From contig NZ_CP119785.1 in NCBI RefSeq assembly GCF_029338235.1, positions 2,294,001 to 2,358,000 on the forward strand: a stretch of DNA of 64,000 nucleotides. Direction: 5' to 3'. Made by a program: the position numbers and the translations under genes. This document shows, in pieces, positions 36,779 to 45,168 of this stretch (position 1 is its first letter; every line of letters starts with the position of its first letter). The notes under the pieces were generated by a model. The model was not told the origin of the DNA. It saw nothing but the letters and a program-made list of their open reading frames with translations, and ran no database searches. The stretch is from Haloarcula rara (lineage in GTDB: Archaea; Halobacteriota; Halobacteria; Halobacteriales; Haloarculaceae).

Positions 36779-37387
36779 GTGGGTCTGTACGAACGGTATC
36801 TCGCGCTCCGACTCCGCCGGAGCGACGCCGCCCTCCCGGAGACGGTCGCCGTAGTCATCACCGAGCGGGACCTGTTGACCGACGGGGCCTACACCACCTT
36901 AGAGCAGTTCTTCGAGTGGGCGGTCCGGCACGGTGCCGAGACGGTCGTGGTCTACGTCAGCGTGCTGGACGAGGAGGTAGTGCCGACACTCCGGCGGGAG
37001 CTGTCGGACCTCCGTGCGCCGACCGACGTCGCCGTCCGCGGGCCTGAGGACCAGCGGGCCGCCGCCGCGCCCATCCAGATATCCATTGGACTCGGGGGTC
37101 AGTCGGAGTTCGCGACGGCGGTCCGCAAACTCGCCGAGCGCGTCGACAGCGGCGAGCTCGCGCCGGCCGACATCGACGAGGCGGCCGTCGAGGAGCATCT
37201 CGTCTTTCCGACGGCACCGGACCTGGTCATCAAGACCGGCGCCGAGCGGCTCTCGGATTTCATGATATGGCAGTCGGTGTACTCGGAGCTGTATTTCACC
37301 GACGTGAACTGGCAGAACTTCCGGAAGCGGGACTACCTGCGGGCGCTGCGGGATTACCAGGAACGCCAGCGGAGGTTTGGCCGGTGA
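36779..37387 (+). CDS. cis-Prenyltransferase paralog lacking the catalytic Asp motif
   Basis: A 202-residue protein of the undecaprenyl diphosphate synthase fold. Its C-terminus keeps the family signature (KTGAERLSDFMIWQSVYSEL), but the first motif, which in the true enzyme at 37593-38522 is MDGNRR, reads VVITERDLL here, so the catalytic Asp and the diphosphate-binding residues are missing. It may be a regulatory partner of the catalytic subunit, comparable in layout to the eukaryotic Nus1/NgBR subunits, which is an inference. The start is GTG at 36779 (GLYERYLAL follows); the open frame to 36707 is unlikely. It is convergent with uppS. Confidence 0.75.
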   Translation: MGLYERYLALRLRRSDAALPETVAVVITERDLLTDGAYTTLEQFFEWAVRHGAETVVVYVSVLDEEVVPTLRRELSDLRAPTDVAVRGPEDQRAAAAPIQISIGLGGQSEFATAVRKLAERVDSGELAPADIDEAAVEEHLVFPTAPDLVIKTGAERLSDFMIWQSVYSELYFTDVNWQNFRKRDYLRALRDYQERQRRFGR

Positions 37388-37542
37388 GCGAAGCGAAGGG
37401 TCCAAACGCTGATAGACGAACAGCGTGAGTCTATCGGAAATTCGGCCGGTAGGGCGAATCCCGCTGAGCTACGCTCAGCGATGGTTTGGCCGGTGAGCGA
37501 AGCGAACCGTCCAAACGCTGATAGACGAACGGCGTGAGTCTC
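37374..37542. repeat. Two ~60-bp direct repeats copying the tail of the prenyltransferase-like gene
   Basis: 37374-37433 and 37483-37542 are near-identical, 109 bp apart. The first begins inside the gene (its last codons FGR and stop) and runs past it; the second lies fully downstream. A 7-bp palindrome with 3-nt spacer, gctgagc-tac-gctcagc, sits between them at 37463-37479. The region is noncoding after the gene's stop. Confidence 0.8.
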
Positions 37543-37592
37543 TCAGACGTTCGGTACGTAAGGGACCGGCCGTGTCGTGTTTCCAGACCGTC

Positions 37593-38522
37593 TCAATCAG
37601 CCGCGGGCTCGATGTCGTCCTCGACGGCCGCCCGCTCGTTGCTCGGGAGCGCGTCGCGGAAGCGACCCAGCACCTGCCGGGCCTGGGGGAGCTCGGCGTC
37701 CTCGACGGCCTGGACGAGTGACATCGCTCGACGGGCCCGGGTGGTGCGCCAGGAGGCCTCGCGGTTCTGGTAGGTCCGAATCGCACGAAGGAAATCGATT
37801 TTCCGGAACTCGGGCCAGTAGGGCGTACAGAAAAAGGTCGCGGCCTCGTTGCCGTTGGCGTGCCACGGGAGGAAATTCGAGGTGCGTTCGTCGCCGCCGG
37901 TCCGGACGATGAGGTCCACGTCGCAGGTGGGGCCCTCGTAGAGAGAGCGTTCGACGGTGTCGGCGTCGATGTCCTCGGGGTCGAGCTCGCCGGTGTCGAC
38001 GGCCGCGGCGATGTCGCGGGCCGCCCCGAGCAGCTCGGCGCGGCCGCCGTAGGCCAGCGCGACGTTGAGGTTGAGGCGGTCGTACTGGGCGGTCTGGGCC
38101 TCGGCGTAGTCGATGGCCTCGCGGACCCGCTCGGGGAGCAGCTCCGTCTCGCCGATGGCCCGGATACAGACCTCGGCCTCGTGGACGCGGTCGGCGTCCG
38201 CGAAATTCCGGAGTTTCTCCTCGACGAGGTCGAAGATGTACTCCCGCTGTTCTTCGGGGCGGTCGAAGTTCTCGGTCGAGAAGGTGTACAGCGTCACCTC
38301 GTCGATATCGAGTTCGTCACACCAGTGGAGCATCGCCTCCGTGGTCTCGGCGCCCTCGCTGTGGCCCTGGGTCGTCTCGACGCCTTGTTCGCGGGCGTAG
38401 CGTCGGTTCCCGTCCATGATGACTGCGACGTGGCTGGGCGTTCCCGATAGTTCCCGCTGTAGCAACCGCTCGTAGGCCGCGTACCCCCACCGTTCGATCC
38501 GCTCTCGCATCACCCGTAGCAT
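37593..38522 (-). CDS. uppS: Undecaprenyl/polyprenyl diphosphate synthase (cis-prenyltransferase)
   Basis: Makes the long-chain cis-polyprenyl diphosphate used as lipid carrier in glycosylation. The catalytic Asp37 is in VIMDGNRRYARE; the C-terminal substrate-binding segment LIVRTGGDERTSNFLPW is intact. The full length, 309 residues, includes a short N-terminal helix before the catalytic domain and a C-terminal acidic tail. The start at 38522 (MLRVMRERIE) is preferred; a second ATG four codons on is possible. The frame open to 38705 runs antisense to the cold-shock gene. Confidence 0.95.
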   Translation of the reverse strand: MLRVMRERIERWGYAAYERLLQRELSGTPSHVAVIMDGNRRYAREQGVETTQGHSEGAETTEAMLHWCDELDIDEVTLYTFSTENFDRPEEQREYIFDLVEEKLRNFADADRVHEAEVCIRAIGETELLPERVREAIDYAEAQTAQYDRLNLNVALAYGGRAELLGAARDIAAAVDTGELDPEDIDADTVERSLYEGPTCDVDLIVRTGGDERTSNFLPWHANGNEAATFFCTPYWPEFRKIDFLRAIRTYQNREASWRTTRARRAMSLVQAVEDAELPQARQVLGRFRDALPSNERAAVEDDIEPAAD

Positions 38523-38581
38523 ATCAACGAGCCGATAAGGCGTTTGTGGCTTGGGGACGAGCGTGCGAACTGCCCACATAG

Positions 38582-38589
38582 ATTTATTA
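38582..38589 (+). promoter_or_regulatory. TATA box for the cold-shock gene pair
   Basis: tttatta, about 27-33 bases upstream of the first ATG at 38616, is the only AT-rich element in the gap between uppS and the first cold-shock gene. Confidence 0.5.
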
Positions 38590-38615
38590 GGTGCGGGTGA
38601 GAACCTCCAATCGCA

Positions 38616-38810
38616 ATGGCGACCGGTACGGTAGACTTCTTCAACGACACGGGCGGTTACGGTTTCATCGACACAGAGGACTCCGACGAGGACGTATTCT
38701 TCCACATGGAGGACATCGAAGGTCCTGACCTCGAGGAGGGGCAGGAAGTTGAGTTCGAAATCGAACAGGCGGACAAGGGTCCGCGAGCCAAGAACCTCAC
38801 GAGGCTATAA
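38616..38810 (+). CDS. Cold-shock domain protein (first of tandem pair)
   Basis: A 64-residue cold-shock (OB-fold) protein that binds single-stranded RNA/DNA. RNP-1-like GYGFI and RNP-2-like VFFHM motifs are present. It is 57/64 identical to the next gene, with two bases between stop and ATG, so this is a tandem duplicate in one operon with a single TATA box. The acidic face is typical of haloarchaeal members. Confidence 0.95.
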   Translation: MATGTVDFFNDTGGYGFIDTEDSDEDVFFHMEDIEGPDLEEGQEVEFEIEQADKGPRAKNLTRL

Positions 38811-38812
38811 CA

Positions 38813-39007
38813 ATGGCGACAGGTACGGTCGACTTCTTCAACGACACCGGCGGGTACGGCTTCATCGATACCGAGGACGCGGACGAGGACGTCTTCTTCC
38901 ACATGGAAGACGTCGGCGGCCCCGACCTCGAAGAGGGCCAGGAGGTCGAGTTCGACATCGTCCAGGCCGACAAGGGGCCCCGAGCAGAGAACGTAACACG
39001 ATTGTAA
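38813..39007 (+). CDS. Cold-shock domain protein (second of tandem pair)
   Basis: The seven differences from its upstream copy are at residues 23, 34, 35, 48, 50, 59 and 61, mostly on the outer loops and C-terminal strand. The DNA-binding motifs GYGFI and VFFHM are unchanged. It has no promoter of its own visible in the two-base gap and depends on read-through from the first copy. Confidence 0.95.
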   Translation: MATGTVDFFNDTGGYGFIDTEDADEDVFFHMEDVGGPDLEEGQEVEFDIVQADKGPRAENVTRL

Positions 39008-39083
39008 CCAGCGGAGCGCGGGCTCGTTCGGGCTCGCCCCGCAATCCGAAGCCACTTAGGACGTGCCCGGCCCAGCCACGGGT

Positions 39084-39494
39084 ATGAGCGACGGCGACGC
39101 AATCGACGAGGACCTCTATCGGCGAACCAAGCAACTACTCGAGCCCGGTGAGATACAGCTCAACGGTGCGGTGGTCCACACGGAGTACGACAACAGCGAG
39201 GAGATAGAGATGATGCAGGCGACTATCGACGTCGGCGAGATAATCGCCGAGGGGTACGGGATGGACCCCACCGACACGTTCGTCTACTCGGGCAGCGACG
39301 ACCCGGAGTTCGCCTCGAACCAGCACCAGGGGCTCACGCTGGACGACGAGGAGTTCGTCTGGGAGTGCCAGCAGCTGCTGCGCGAGGGGTCGTTCGACCT
39401 CGTCTTCTACTACGAGGCCAGCGCCGACCACGAGGCCATCCTCGACGCTATCGAGGACCAAGGCTTCGCTGTGACGGGCGTCCGCGGGGACTAG
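39084..39494 (+). CDS. DUF5778-like haloarchaeal protein
   Basis: A 136-residue acidic protein with pattern LEPGEIQLNGAVVHTEYDNS and VFYYEASADHEAILDAI resembling a conserved haloarchaeal DUF family (recognised as DUF5778 with moderate confidence). No membrane segment or catalytic motif is visible. The start at 39084 is chosen because it follows a gap of 76 bases and gives a normal N-terminus (MSDGDAIDEDLYRR). The function is unknown. Confidence 0.7.
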   Translation: MSDGDAIDEDLYRRTKQLLEPGEIQLNGAVVHTEYDNSEEIEMMQATIDVGEIIAEGYGMDPTDTFVYSGSDDPEFASNQHQGLTLDDEEFVWECQQLLREGSFDLVFYYEASADHEAILDAIEDQGFAVTGVRGD

Positions 39495-39501
39495 TGCCAC
39501 C

Positions 39502-39786
39502 TCAGTCGGGGAGCCGTTCCTGGCAGTTGTGGCAGTAGTTGTAGTCGGGGCCGTTGGCGGCGCCACAGATGCCACAGTTAGTCGCTTCGACGGCGGCCTG
39601 CTCGAAGTAGGCGTTCAGCTGGCCGGTGTCGCGGCCTGTGGGCCCCCCGCTGAACTGCTCGACGAGCGTGTCGTGGGCGGCGTAGTCCATGAGGCGGAAC
39701 ATGAGGACGAAAAAGAGCGGGGCACCGACCAGTACGAAGCCGTAGACCAGCAATCGAACGGCCAGCTCCGTGGTGGAGATTGCCAC
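39502..39786 (-). CDS. Membrane protein with C-terminal zinc ribbon
   Basis: A 94-residue protein with one membrane segment at about residues 9-30 (RLLVYGFVLVGAPLFFVLMF) and a C-terminal CGIC...CHNC zinc ribbon. Such short membrane-anchored zinc proteins are common in haloarchaea (DUF7577-like). Function unknown. It lies 7 bases past the convergent DUF5778-like gene. Confidence 0.7.
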   Translation of the reverse strand: MAISTTELAVRLLVYGFVLVGAPLFFVLMFRLMDYAAHDTLVEQFSGGPTGRDTGQLNAYFEQAAVEATNCGICGAANGPDYNYCHNCQERLPD

Positions 39787-39869
39787 AGCTCCCCTAGGGC
39801 GGCCAGCGTCGTAAATTTTGCAGGCTCGCTCCCGCGCCGTTTTTATTCGCTGAGTCCTGACCGTCCCCT

Positions 39870-40925
39870 ATGACTGACGAGCTCGGGCGGGTAGACCGTG
39901 CGATTCTCAACGCCTTTCAGGGGGGATTCCCCGTCGTTTCCCGGCCCTTCGAACCGGCCGCCGCGGCACTTGCCGACCACGGCATCGACGTGACCGGTGC
40001 CGAGTTGCTCGAACGGGTCCAGGAGCTCGACGACCAGGGCGTGCTGAGCCGCTTCGGGGCGCTCATCAACGCCGAGGCAATCGGCGGGACGGCGACGCTG
40101 GTCGCCACCCACGCCCCCGAGGACAGCTACGACGTCCACGTCGACCTGGTCAACGCCCACCCCGAGGTCGCCCACAACTACGAGCGCGAACACCCCTACC
40201 TCAATATGTGGTTCGTGCTCAGCGTGGTCGACGAGGACCGCGTCGAGGAAGTGCTGGCCGAGATAGAGGACGAGACCGGCGAGCCGACCTACAACCTGCC
40301 CAAACAGCAGGAGTTCCACGTGGGCGCGAAGTTCCCCGTCGAGGGGCCCCAGACCCAGGCCGTCGACTGCAGCGACGCCGGCCCGGCCGTCGAGCCGACC
40401 GACCGGCGCTCCCTGACGCCCGAGGAACTCGACCTCGTCCTCGAGATTCAGGGCGGGCTCCCCATCACCGAGACGCCCTACGCCGACGTGGCCGACGCCA
40501 TCGGCGCCGACACCGAGTGGGTCATCAGTACCATCAAGCGGTTCAACGAGGAGGGGAAGGTCCGCCGCGTGGGTGCTATCCCGAACCACTACGCGCTGGG
40601 CTACTCGGAGAACGGGATGACCGTCTGGGACGTGCCCGACGAGGTCATCGACGAAGTGGGGCCGGCCATCGCCGAATTCGACTTCGTGACTCACTGCTAC
40701 GAGCGCCCGCGCCACGAGGGTGTCTGGCCGTACAACTTCTTCGCGATGACTCACGGCCGCAGCGAGGACGAGAGCGAACAGCGCATCCAGCAGGTCCACG
40801 ACCGGATGAGCGAGTACTGGGACGTCGGCGAGGACGACTGGGACACGCTGTTCTCGACGCGCATCCTGAAGAAGACGGGTATCAGACTGGACGACCGGGC
40901 ACAGGCCAACGTCGCGAGTGAATGA
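39870..40925 (+). CDS. ahbB: Siroheme decarboxylase, fused AhbA-AhbB type
   Basis: Step of the siroheme-dependent (alternative) heme pathway: decarboxylation of siroheme to didecarboxysiroheme. Two AsnC/Lrp-like halves are visible in 351 residues: one from the start (LGRVDRAILNAFQGGFPVVS) and the second from about residue 186 (LTPEELDLVLEIQGGLPITE), each with a small N-terminal winged-helix-like part and a C-terminal ferredoxin-like fold. This corresponds to AhbA and AhbB subunits joined in one chain. The second gene starts at its stop (ATGA overlap). It is the first gene of a three-gene operon with SirC-like and HemA. Confidence 0.85.
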   Translation: MTDELGRVDRAILNAFQGGFPVVSRPFEPAAAALADHGIDVTGAELLERVQELDDQGVLSRFGALINAEAIGGTATLVATHAPEDSYDVHVDLVNAHPEVAHNYEREHPYLNMWFVLSVVDEDRVEEVLAEIEDETGEPTYNLPKQQEFHVGAKFPVEGPQTQAVDCSDAGPAVEPTDRRSLTPEELDLVLEIQGGLPITETPYADVADAIGADTEWVISTIKRFNEEGKVRRVGAIPNHYALGYSENGMTVWDVPDEVIDEVGPAIAEFDFVTHCYERPRHEGVWPYNFFAMTHGRSEDESEQRIQQVHDRMSEYWDVGEDDWDTLFSTRILKKTGIRLDDRAQANVASE

Positions 40926-41569
40926 TACCGCTCCTCCACGACTTCAGCGACGAGACGGTGCTGGTGTTCGGTGGCGGTCCCGTCGGCGCCCGGAAAGCCC
41001 GCCGCTTCGGGGCCGAGGCCGCAGTGGTCGTCGTCAGCCCGGACTTCGCCGACCGGTCGTTTGGCGCCGCCGAATTGGTCCGGGCGGCGCCCGACGCCGA
41101 CGGCGTCCGCGAGTGGGTCGAGCGCACCGAGCCGGCGCTGGTGGTCGCGGCCACGGACGACGCCGAGCTGAACGCAGTCGCCGAGGCCGCCGCCCGCGAG
41201 CGGGATGCGCTGGTCAACCGCGCGGACGACCACGGCGAGCAGGACGTCGGTAACGTGGTGGTCCCGGCAACGGTCCGGTCGGACCCGGTGGTGATGGCCG
41301 TCGCCACGGGCGGGCACTCGCCGGCGCTCTCGAAACATCTCCGAGAGTCCTTCGAAGCACAGTTCGCCGACGCGGGAGAAATGGCCGAACTGACCGGAAC
41401 GCTCCGCGAAGAGTTGAAATCCACTGACATGAATCCCACGGAACGTCGTGATGCGGTCAGAACGGTGGTCAGATCCGACGAGGTTTGGAAGGCTTTAGAT
41501 AGTGGCAGGTCCAAAGCTCGACAAGTAGCAGCAGACGTGATTGGATACCAAATGGGTGATACGTCGTGA
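40922..41569 (+). CDS. sirC: Precorrin-2 dehydrogenase / sirohydrochlorin ferrochelatase-type (SirC/CysG-N)
   Basis: Dehydrogenates precorrin-2 to sirohydrochlorin, possibly also inserting iron, upstream of siroheme. The 215-residue protein has the NAD-binding motif FGGGPVGARKA (residues 16-26) and the usual C-terminal helical domain (VATGGHSPALSKHLRESFEA). It starts by ATGA overlap with the Ahb gene and ends overlapping the hemA GTG start by GTGA, so all three are coupled. Confidence 0.9.
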   Translation: MIPLLHDFSDETVLVFGGGPVGARKARRFGAEAAVVVVSPDFADRSFGAAELVRAAPDADGVREWVERTEPALVVAATDDAELNAVAEAAARERDALVNRADDHGEQDVGNVVVPATVRSDPVVMAVATGGHSPALSKHLRESFEAQFADAGEMAELTGTLREELKSTDMNPTERRDAVRTVVRSDEVWKALDSGRSKARQVAADVIGYQMGDTS

Positions 41570-42900
41570 GAGAAGATTCAGGTGTCATCGTCGGCGTGTG
41601 CGTGAGCCACGAGCACGCCAGCGTCGACCAGCTCGAGACGGCCGCCGCCGACAGCCAGCGCCACGCCGTCGAGTCCCTGCTCACCGAGCCCGGCGTCACG
41701 GAGGCCTTTGCCCTCCAGACGTGCAACCGGACCGAGGGGTACGTCGTCGCGCCGGACCACGAGACGGGTCTGGCGGCACTGGAACTGTTCACCCGGGCCG
41801 TCACCGACGAGGTCGTCGTCGAGATGGGCCACGAGGCGAGTCTGCGCCACCTCATGCGGGTCGCGGCCGGCCTCGAATCCATCGTGCTGGGCGAGGACCA
41901 GATTCTCGGCCAGCTCCGGGACGCCTACGAGGACGCCCGCGGCGTCGGCGGCATCGGTCAGATGCTCGAGGACGGTATCACGAAAGCCATCCACGTCGGC
42001 GAGCGCGCCCGGTCGGAGACCGAAATCAACGAGGGGGTCGTCTCGCTGGCGTCGGCCGCCGTCCGGCTCGTCGACCGAGAGTGCTCGCTTGCGGGGCAGA
42101 CGGCCCTCGTCGTGGGCGCCGGCGAGATGGGCCAGCTCGCGGCGAAGGCCCTGTCCGAGCACGTCGACAGGCTCATCGTCGCCAACCGAACGGTCCCGCA
42201 CGCCGAACACGTCGCCGAGACCGTCGACGTCGAGGCCAGCGCGGTGGCTCTCGACGCGATAGCGGCCGCCCTCGCCGAGGCTCGCGTCGTCGTCTCGGCG
42301 ACGGGAAGCGACGACCAGGTGTTCGACGTGGGCGCCTTCGCCGACGCGGGCGAGACGGCCGTCGTCGACATCGCACAGCCCAGAGACGTGCCTGCGGGAG
42401 CCGACCGGCTCCCCTCCGTGACGGTGTACGACCTCGACGCCCTGGAGTCGGTGACCGCCGAGACCAGACAGCAGCGCCAGCGGGCCGCCGAGGCCGTCGA
42501 GGCCCTGGTCGACGAGGAGTTCGACCACCTGCTGACCCAGTACAAGCGCAAGCGGGCCGACCGCGTCATCTCCGCGATGTACGAGAGCGCAGAGCGGGTG
42601 AAAGCGGCCGAACTCAACACCGCGATGGCCCAGGCCGACTTCGACGAGGACCAGCGCGAGGTGCTGGAGGCGATGGCCGACTCCATCGTCTCCCAGCTGC
42701 TTGCAGCCCCGACCAAGAGCCTGCGCGACGCCGCCGAGGAGGACGACTGGGAGACTATCCACACCGCGCTCGAACTGTTCGACCCCGACTTCGGGCCCGA
42801 GCCCCCCGAGTTCGTCGAGGGGATGAACATCGAGGACATCCCCGAGGGGATGCGCGACGACATCCCCCCGGCGGTGCTCGAACAGCTGGCCGAGGATTGA
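41566..42900 (+). CDS. hemA: Glutamyl-tRNA reductase
   Basis: First committed step of tetrapyrrole synthesis: reduces glutamyl-tRNA to glutamate semialdehyde with NADPH. The catalytic Cys53 sits in LQTCNRTEGY, the NADPH domain carries VVGAGEMGQLAAKAL, and the C-terminal dimerisation helices are complete in 444 residues. It starts at a GTG overlapping the SirC-like stop. Its operon partners give siroheme and heme from the same precursor. Confidence 0.96.
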   Translation: MREDSGVIVGVCVSHEHASVDQLETAAADSQRHAVESLLTEPGVTEAFALQTCNRTEGYVVAPDHETGLAALELFTRAVTDEVVVEMGHEASLRHLMRVAAGLESIVLGEDQILGQLRDAYEDARGVGGIGQMLEDGITKAIHVGERARSETEINEGVVSLASAAVRLVDRECSLAGQTALVVGAGEMGQLAAKALSEHVDRLIVANRTVPHAEHVAETVDVEASAVALDAIAAALAEARVVVSATGSDDQVFDVGAFADAGETAVVDIAQPRDVPAGADRLPSVTVYDLDALESVTAETRQQRQRAAEAVEALVDEEFDHLLTQYKRKRADRVISAMYESAERVKAAELNTAMAQADFDEDQREVLEAMADSIVSQLLAAPTKSLRDAAEEDDWETIHTALELFDPDFGPEPPEFVEGMNIEDIPEGMRDDIPPAVLEQLAED

Positions 42901-43037
42901 GCTGTTTTTTGTTCGTGCGTGTTCGACAGTGGCATCGCCCAAAAATGATTGATGCGTTCGAAGTGGAGGGGTAGTTACGTGCTCGCGTTACTCGTTGCAG
43001 CAAATAAATTCAGCGTGGACGGCCTCTGTGGCATCTC

Positions 43038-43607
43038 TTACTGTTGACCACCTACGATGTCGGTCTCAAGTTCGACCGCATTCGAGATGTTGTCCATCAG
43101 CGGCGACGTGGATTCGACTCGCTCTCGGAGTGTCGCTAATTCCGCTTCGGAGGCGTCCGCATCGACGTAGACGGTACACCGGATAGTATCGAATCCGGCC
43201 CGGACATCATCTGAGATACCCAGGAATCCACGAAGGTCGACATCGCCGTCCATCTCGAACCGAACGCTTTTGAGTTCGATACCCATTGCCGCAGCGTTCG
43301 CCGCGTAGCCGACAGTCAGACAGGACCCAAGCGCCGCGAGGAGGAGTTCCACTGCGTTGGGCGCGGTGCGCTCGCCCAGAATTTCTTCCGGTTCGTCGCC
43401 CTCGATTGTGAACTCGCGTGTCGAGACGGTCTCGCCCGCATGGTCAAACCCGTCGACAGTTGTGACGGACTTGAGTGCGTCGACCCACTCGGTCTCCGCC
43501 CGGAACGTGAACATCCCCGCATTAGTATCGTCGCTAATCGATTCAACTGCGCCTTCTAGTGCTGAGACGTCGACACCGTTTACTGTTGTTCGGTCGGTGG
43601 TGGCCAT
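43038..43607 (-). CDS. OsmC-family peroxide-reducing protein
   Basis: A 189-residue OsmC/Ohr fold. The conserved Cys is in ALGSCLTVGYA (about residue 97), with the first active-site region ERTAPNAVELLLAAL before it. A second Cys lies in the RCTVYV strand. OsmC proteins reduce organic hydroperoxides. The start is the ATG at 43607 (MATTDRTTVNGVD). It is divergent from the pterin dehydratase gene across a 210-bp gap. Confidence 0.9.
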   Translation of the reverse strand: MATTDRTTVNGVDVSALEGAVESISDDTNAGMFTFRAETEWVDALKSVTTVDGFDHAGETVSTREFTIEGDEPEEILGERTAPNAVELLLAALGSCLTVGYAANAAAMGIELKSVRFEMDGDVDLRGFLGISDDVRAGFDTIRCTVYVDADASEAELATLRERVESTSPLMDNISNAVELETDIVGGQQ

Positions 43608-43817
43608 TTCATATCACCAGTTAATTGACAACACCAGCGGGCATAAAGAGCTCTCAGTGTATGACACTCACCCACACGCCACTTCAGGAGCAGATACGTA
43701 TGTTGTATGCTGGCAGTACGTAATATCCACTTCGAATCGCCAGCAATCAACCGCTGTGGAACATGGGACGTTACTCTCGTCCAAACTGTTTTGCAAGTGG
43801 CAGACCTCACGCCCAGT

Positions 43818-44096
43818 ATGGCAGACCTGCTTTCCGGCGACGAGATTAGCGAACAGCTCCCCGCGGCGTGGGACCGCGAGGGCGACGAGATTGTCCGCGT
43901 CTACGAGTTCGACGACTATCTCGGCGCCTCTGGTTTTCTCGCCGCGGCCGCGGGCGTCGCCGAGGACGCTTGGCACCATCCCGAGATGACGGTTCGGTGG
44001 GGCGAGTGTGAGGTCCGGCTGACGACCCACGACGCCGGCGGTATCACGGAAAACGACATCGACATGGCCGAGCGGCTGGACAACGTCTACGAGTAG
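43818..44096 (+). CDS. 4a-Hydroxytetrahydrobiopterin dehydratase (PCD/DCoH)
   Basis: A 92-residue pterin-4a-carbinolamine dehydratase-like protein. The family motif region is present (EDAWHHPEMTVRWGECEVRL, then THDAGGITENDIDMAERL), with the catalytic His residues in HHPE and THD. The start at 43818 (MADLLSGDEI) fits the usual N-terminus. The LWR-salt gene follows after one base, probably in the same transcript. The pterin substrate in haloarchaea is not certain. Confidence 0.92.
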   Translation: MADLLSGDEISEQLPAAWDREGDEIVRVYEFDDYLGASGFLAAAAGVAEDAWHHPEMTVRWGECEVRLTTHDAGGITENDIDMAERLDNVYE

Positions 44097-44097
44097 C

Positions 44098-44487
44098 GTG
44101 GGCGCCCACGACCCGAGCGAGGCGGGGGCCCGGTACGTCTTCCGCGTGACCGTCCGTCTCGACCCCCGGCCGGGCTACCGCGCCGACCCCGACACCGCCG
44201 AGACCGTCCTCTCCAGAGCGGCCGACCCGCCCGGGGAGGACGGCTGGCTGTTCTTCCGGGACACGCTCTGGCGCGGTGAACTCGGTGACGCCGCCCACGG
44301 TCGTCGGTTGGCCGAGGAAGCCCTCGAGGTCCCGGTCGAGTCGGTGACGTTCAGCGAGCTCCGGACGAGCGAGGCGTATCTCGACGACCTGAAAACGGCT
44401 ATCGCCGACGACCTCGACGCGTTCAACGCCGAGACAGTTTCCGAAGTATTGAAAAAGTACCTGGGGAGCTCGATTCACGTCGTCTAG
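44098..44487 (+). CDS. LWR-salt protein
   Basis: A 129-residue protein with the motif DTLWRGE near the middle (residue about 58) that names this haloarchaea-only family. The start is a GTG one base after the previous stop. Function is unknown; linkage to PCD is positional. The remaining sequence is an acidic alpha/beta protein with no membrane segment. Confidence 0.85.
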   Translation: MGAHDPSEAGARYVFRVTVRLDPRPGYRADPDTAETVLSRAADPPGEDGWLFFRDTLWRGELGDAAHGRRLAEEALEVPVESVTFSELRTSEAYLDDLKTAIADDLDAFNAETVSEVLKKYLGSSIHVV

Positions 44488-44531
44488 GGGGCAGAAAGGC
44501 TTTACACGCGACCCCCCTATCTATCGCTCCA

Positions 44532-45158
44532 ATGGCGGACTACGACTTCTGGCTGTTCGATCTCGACGGGACGCTCGTCGACGTCGACCCGGCGTACCCG
44601 GTCGAAGTGATGGACCGGGTCGGCGACCGGCTCGGCCAGGGGTTCAGCGAGCGGGAGGCCGCGCTGCTGTGGTACGGCCAGGGCGCCGCCAGGCGTGACT
44701 TTCTCGCCGAGCGTGCGGTGGACCCGGCGCTGTTCTGGGACGTCTTCCACGAGGAGGAAGACCCGCTCGCGCGGGCTGAGGCGACCTATCTGTACGACGA
44801 CGTCGAGACGTTCCTCAGTGAGCGGTCCGAGCCCGTGGGGCTGGTCACCCACTGTCAGGAGTATCTCACGGAACCGATTCTCGACGGGCTGGACATCGGC
44901 GACTGGTTCGACACCGTCGTCTGCTGTGACGACGACATCGGCTGGAAACCCGACCCTGAACCGGTCCACCGGGCGATGGCCGACCTCGGCGTCGGCCACA
45001 ACGGCCACGCCGGCGTCCTGGCAGGCGACAACCCCGGCGACATCGGCGCGGCCTGGAACGCGGGGCTGGACGGTATCCACATCGAGCGTGGCTACCCGCT
45101 GGAGAAAGACCGGTGTGTCCGGGGTGACCATCGTATCAGGTCGCTGCTGGAACTCTGA
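44532..45158 (+). CDS. HAD-superfamily hydrolase
   Basis: A 208-residue haloacid dehalogenase-like phosphatase. Motif I is FDLDGTLVD (Asp10 and Asp12), motif II a threonine in LVTH, motif III Lys in GWKPDPEPV, motif IV DNPGDIGAA, so the catalytic set is complete. The cap is a short helical insertion after motif I. The phosphorylated substrate is unknown. The gene is converged upon by a lipoprotein gene 10 bases after its stop. Confidence 0.9.
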   Translation: MADYDFWLFDLDGTLVDVDPAYPVEVMDRVGDRLGQGFSEREAALLWYGQGAARRDFLAERAVDPALFWDVFHEEEDPLARAEATYLYDDVETFLSERSEPVGLVTHCQEYLTEPILDGLDIGDWFDTVVCCDDDIGWKPDPEPVHRAMADLGVGHNGHAGVLAGDNPGDIGAAWNAGLDGIHIERGYPLEKDRCVRGDHRIRSLLEL

Positions 45159-45168
45159 GCGGCACCCG

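Noticed and set aside
41541..42974. 477-codon frame overlapping hemA
   Set aside because: It is the +1 shadow of hemA and is Arg-rich; hemA has all its family motifs in the other frame.
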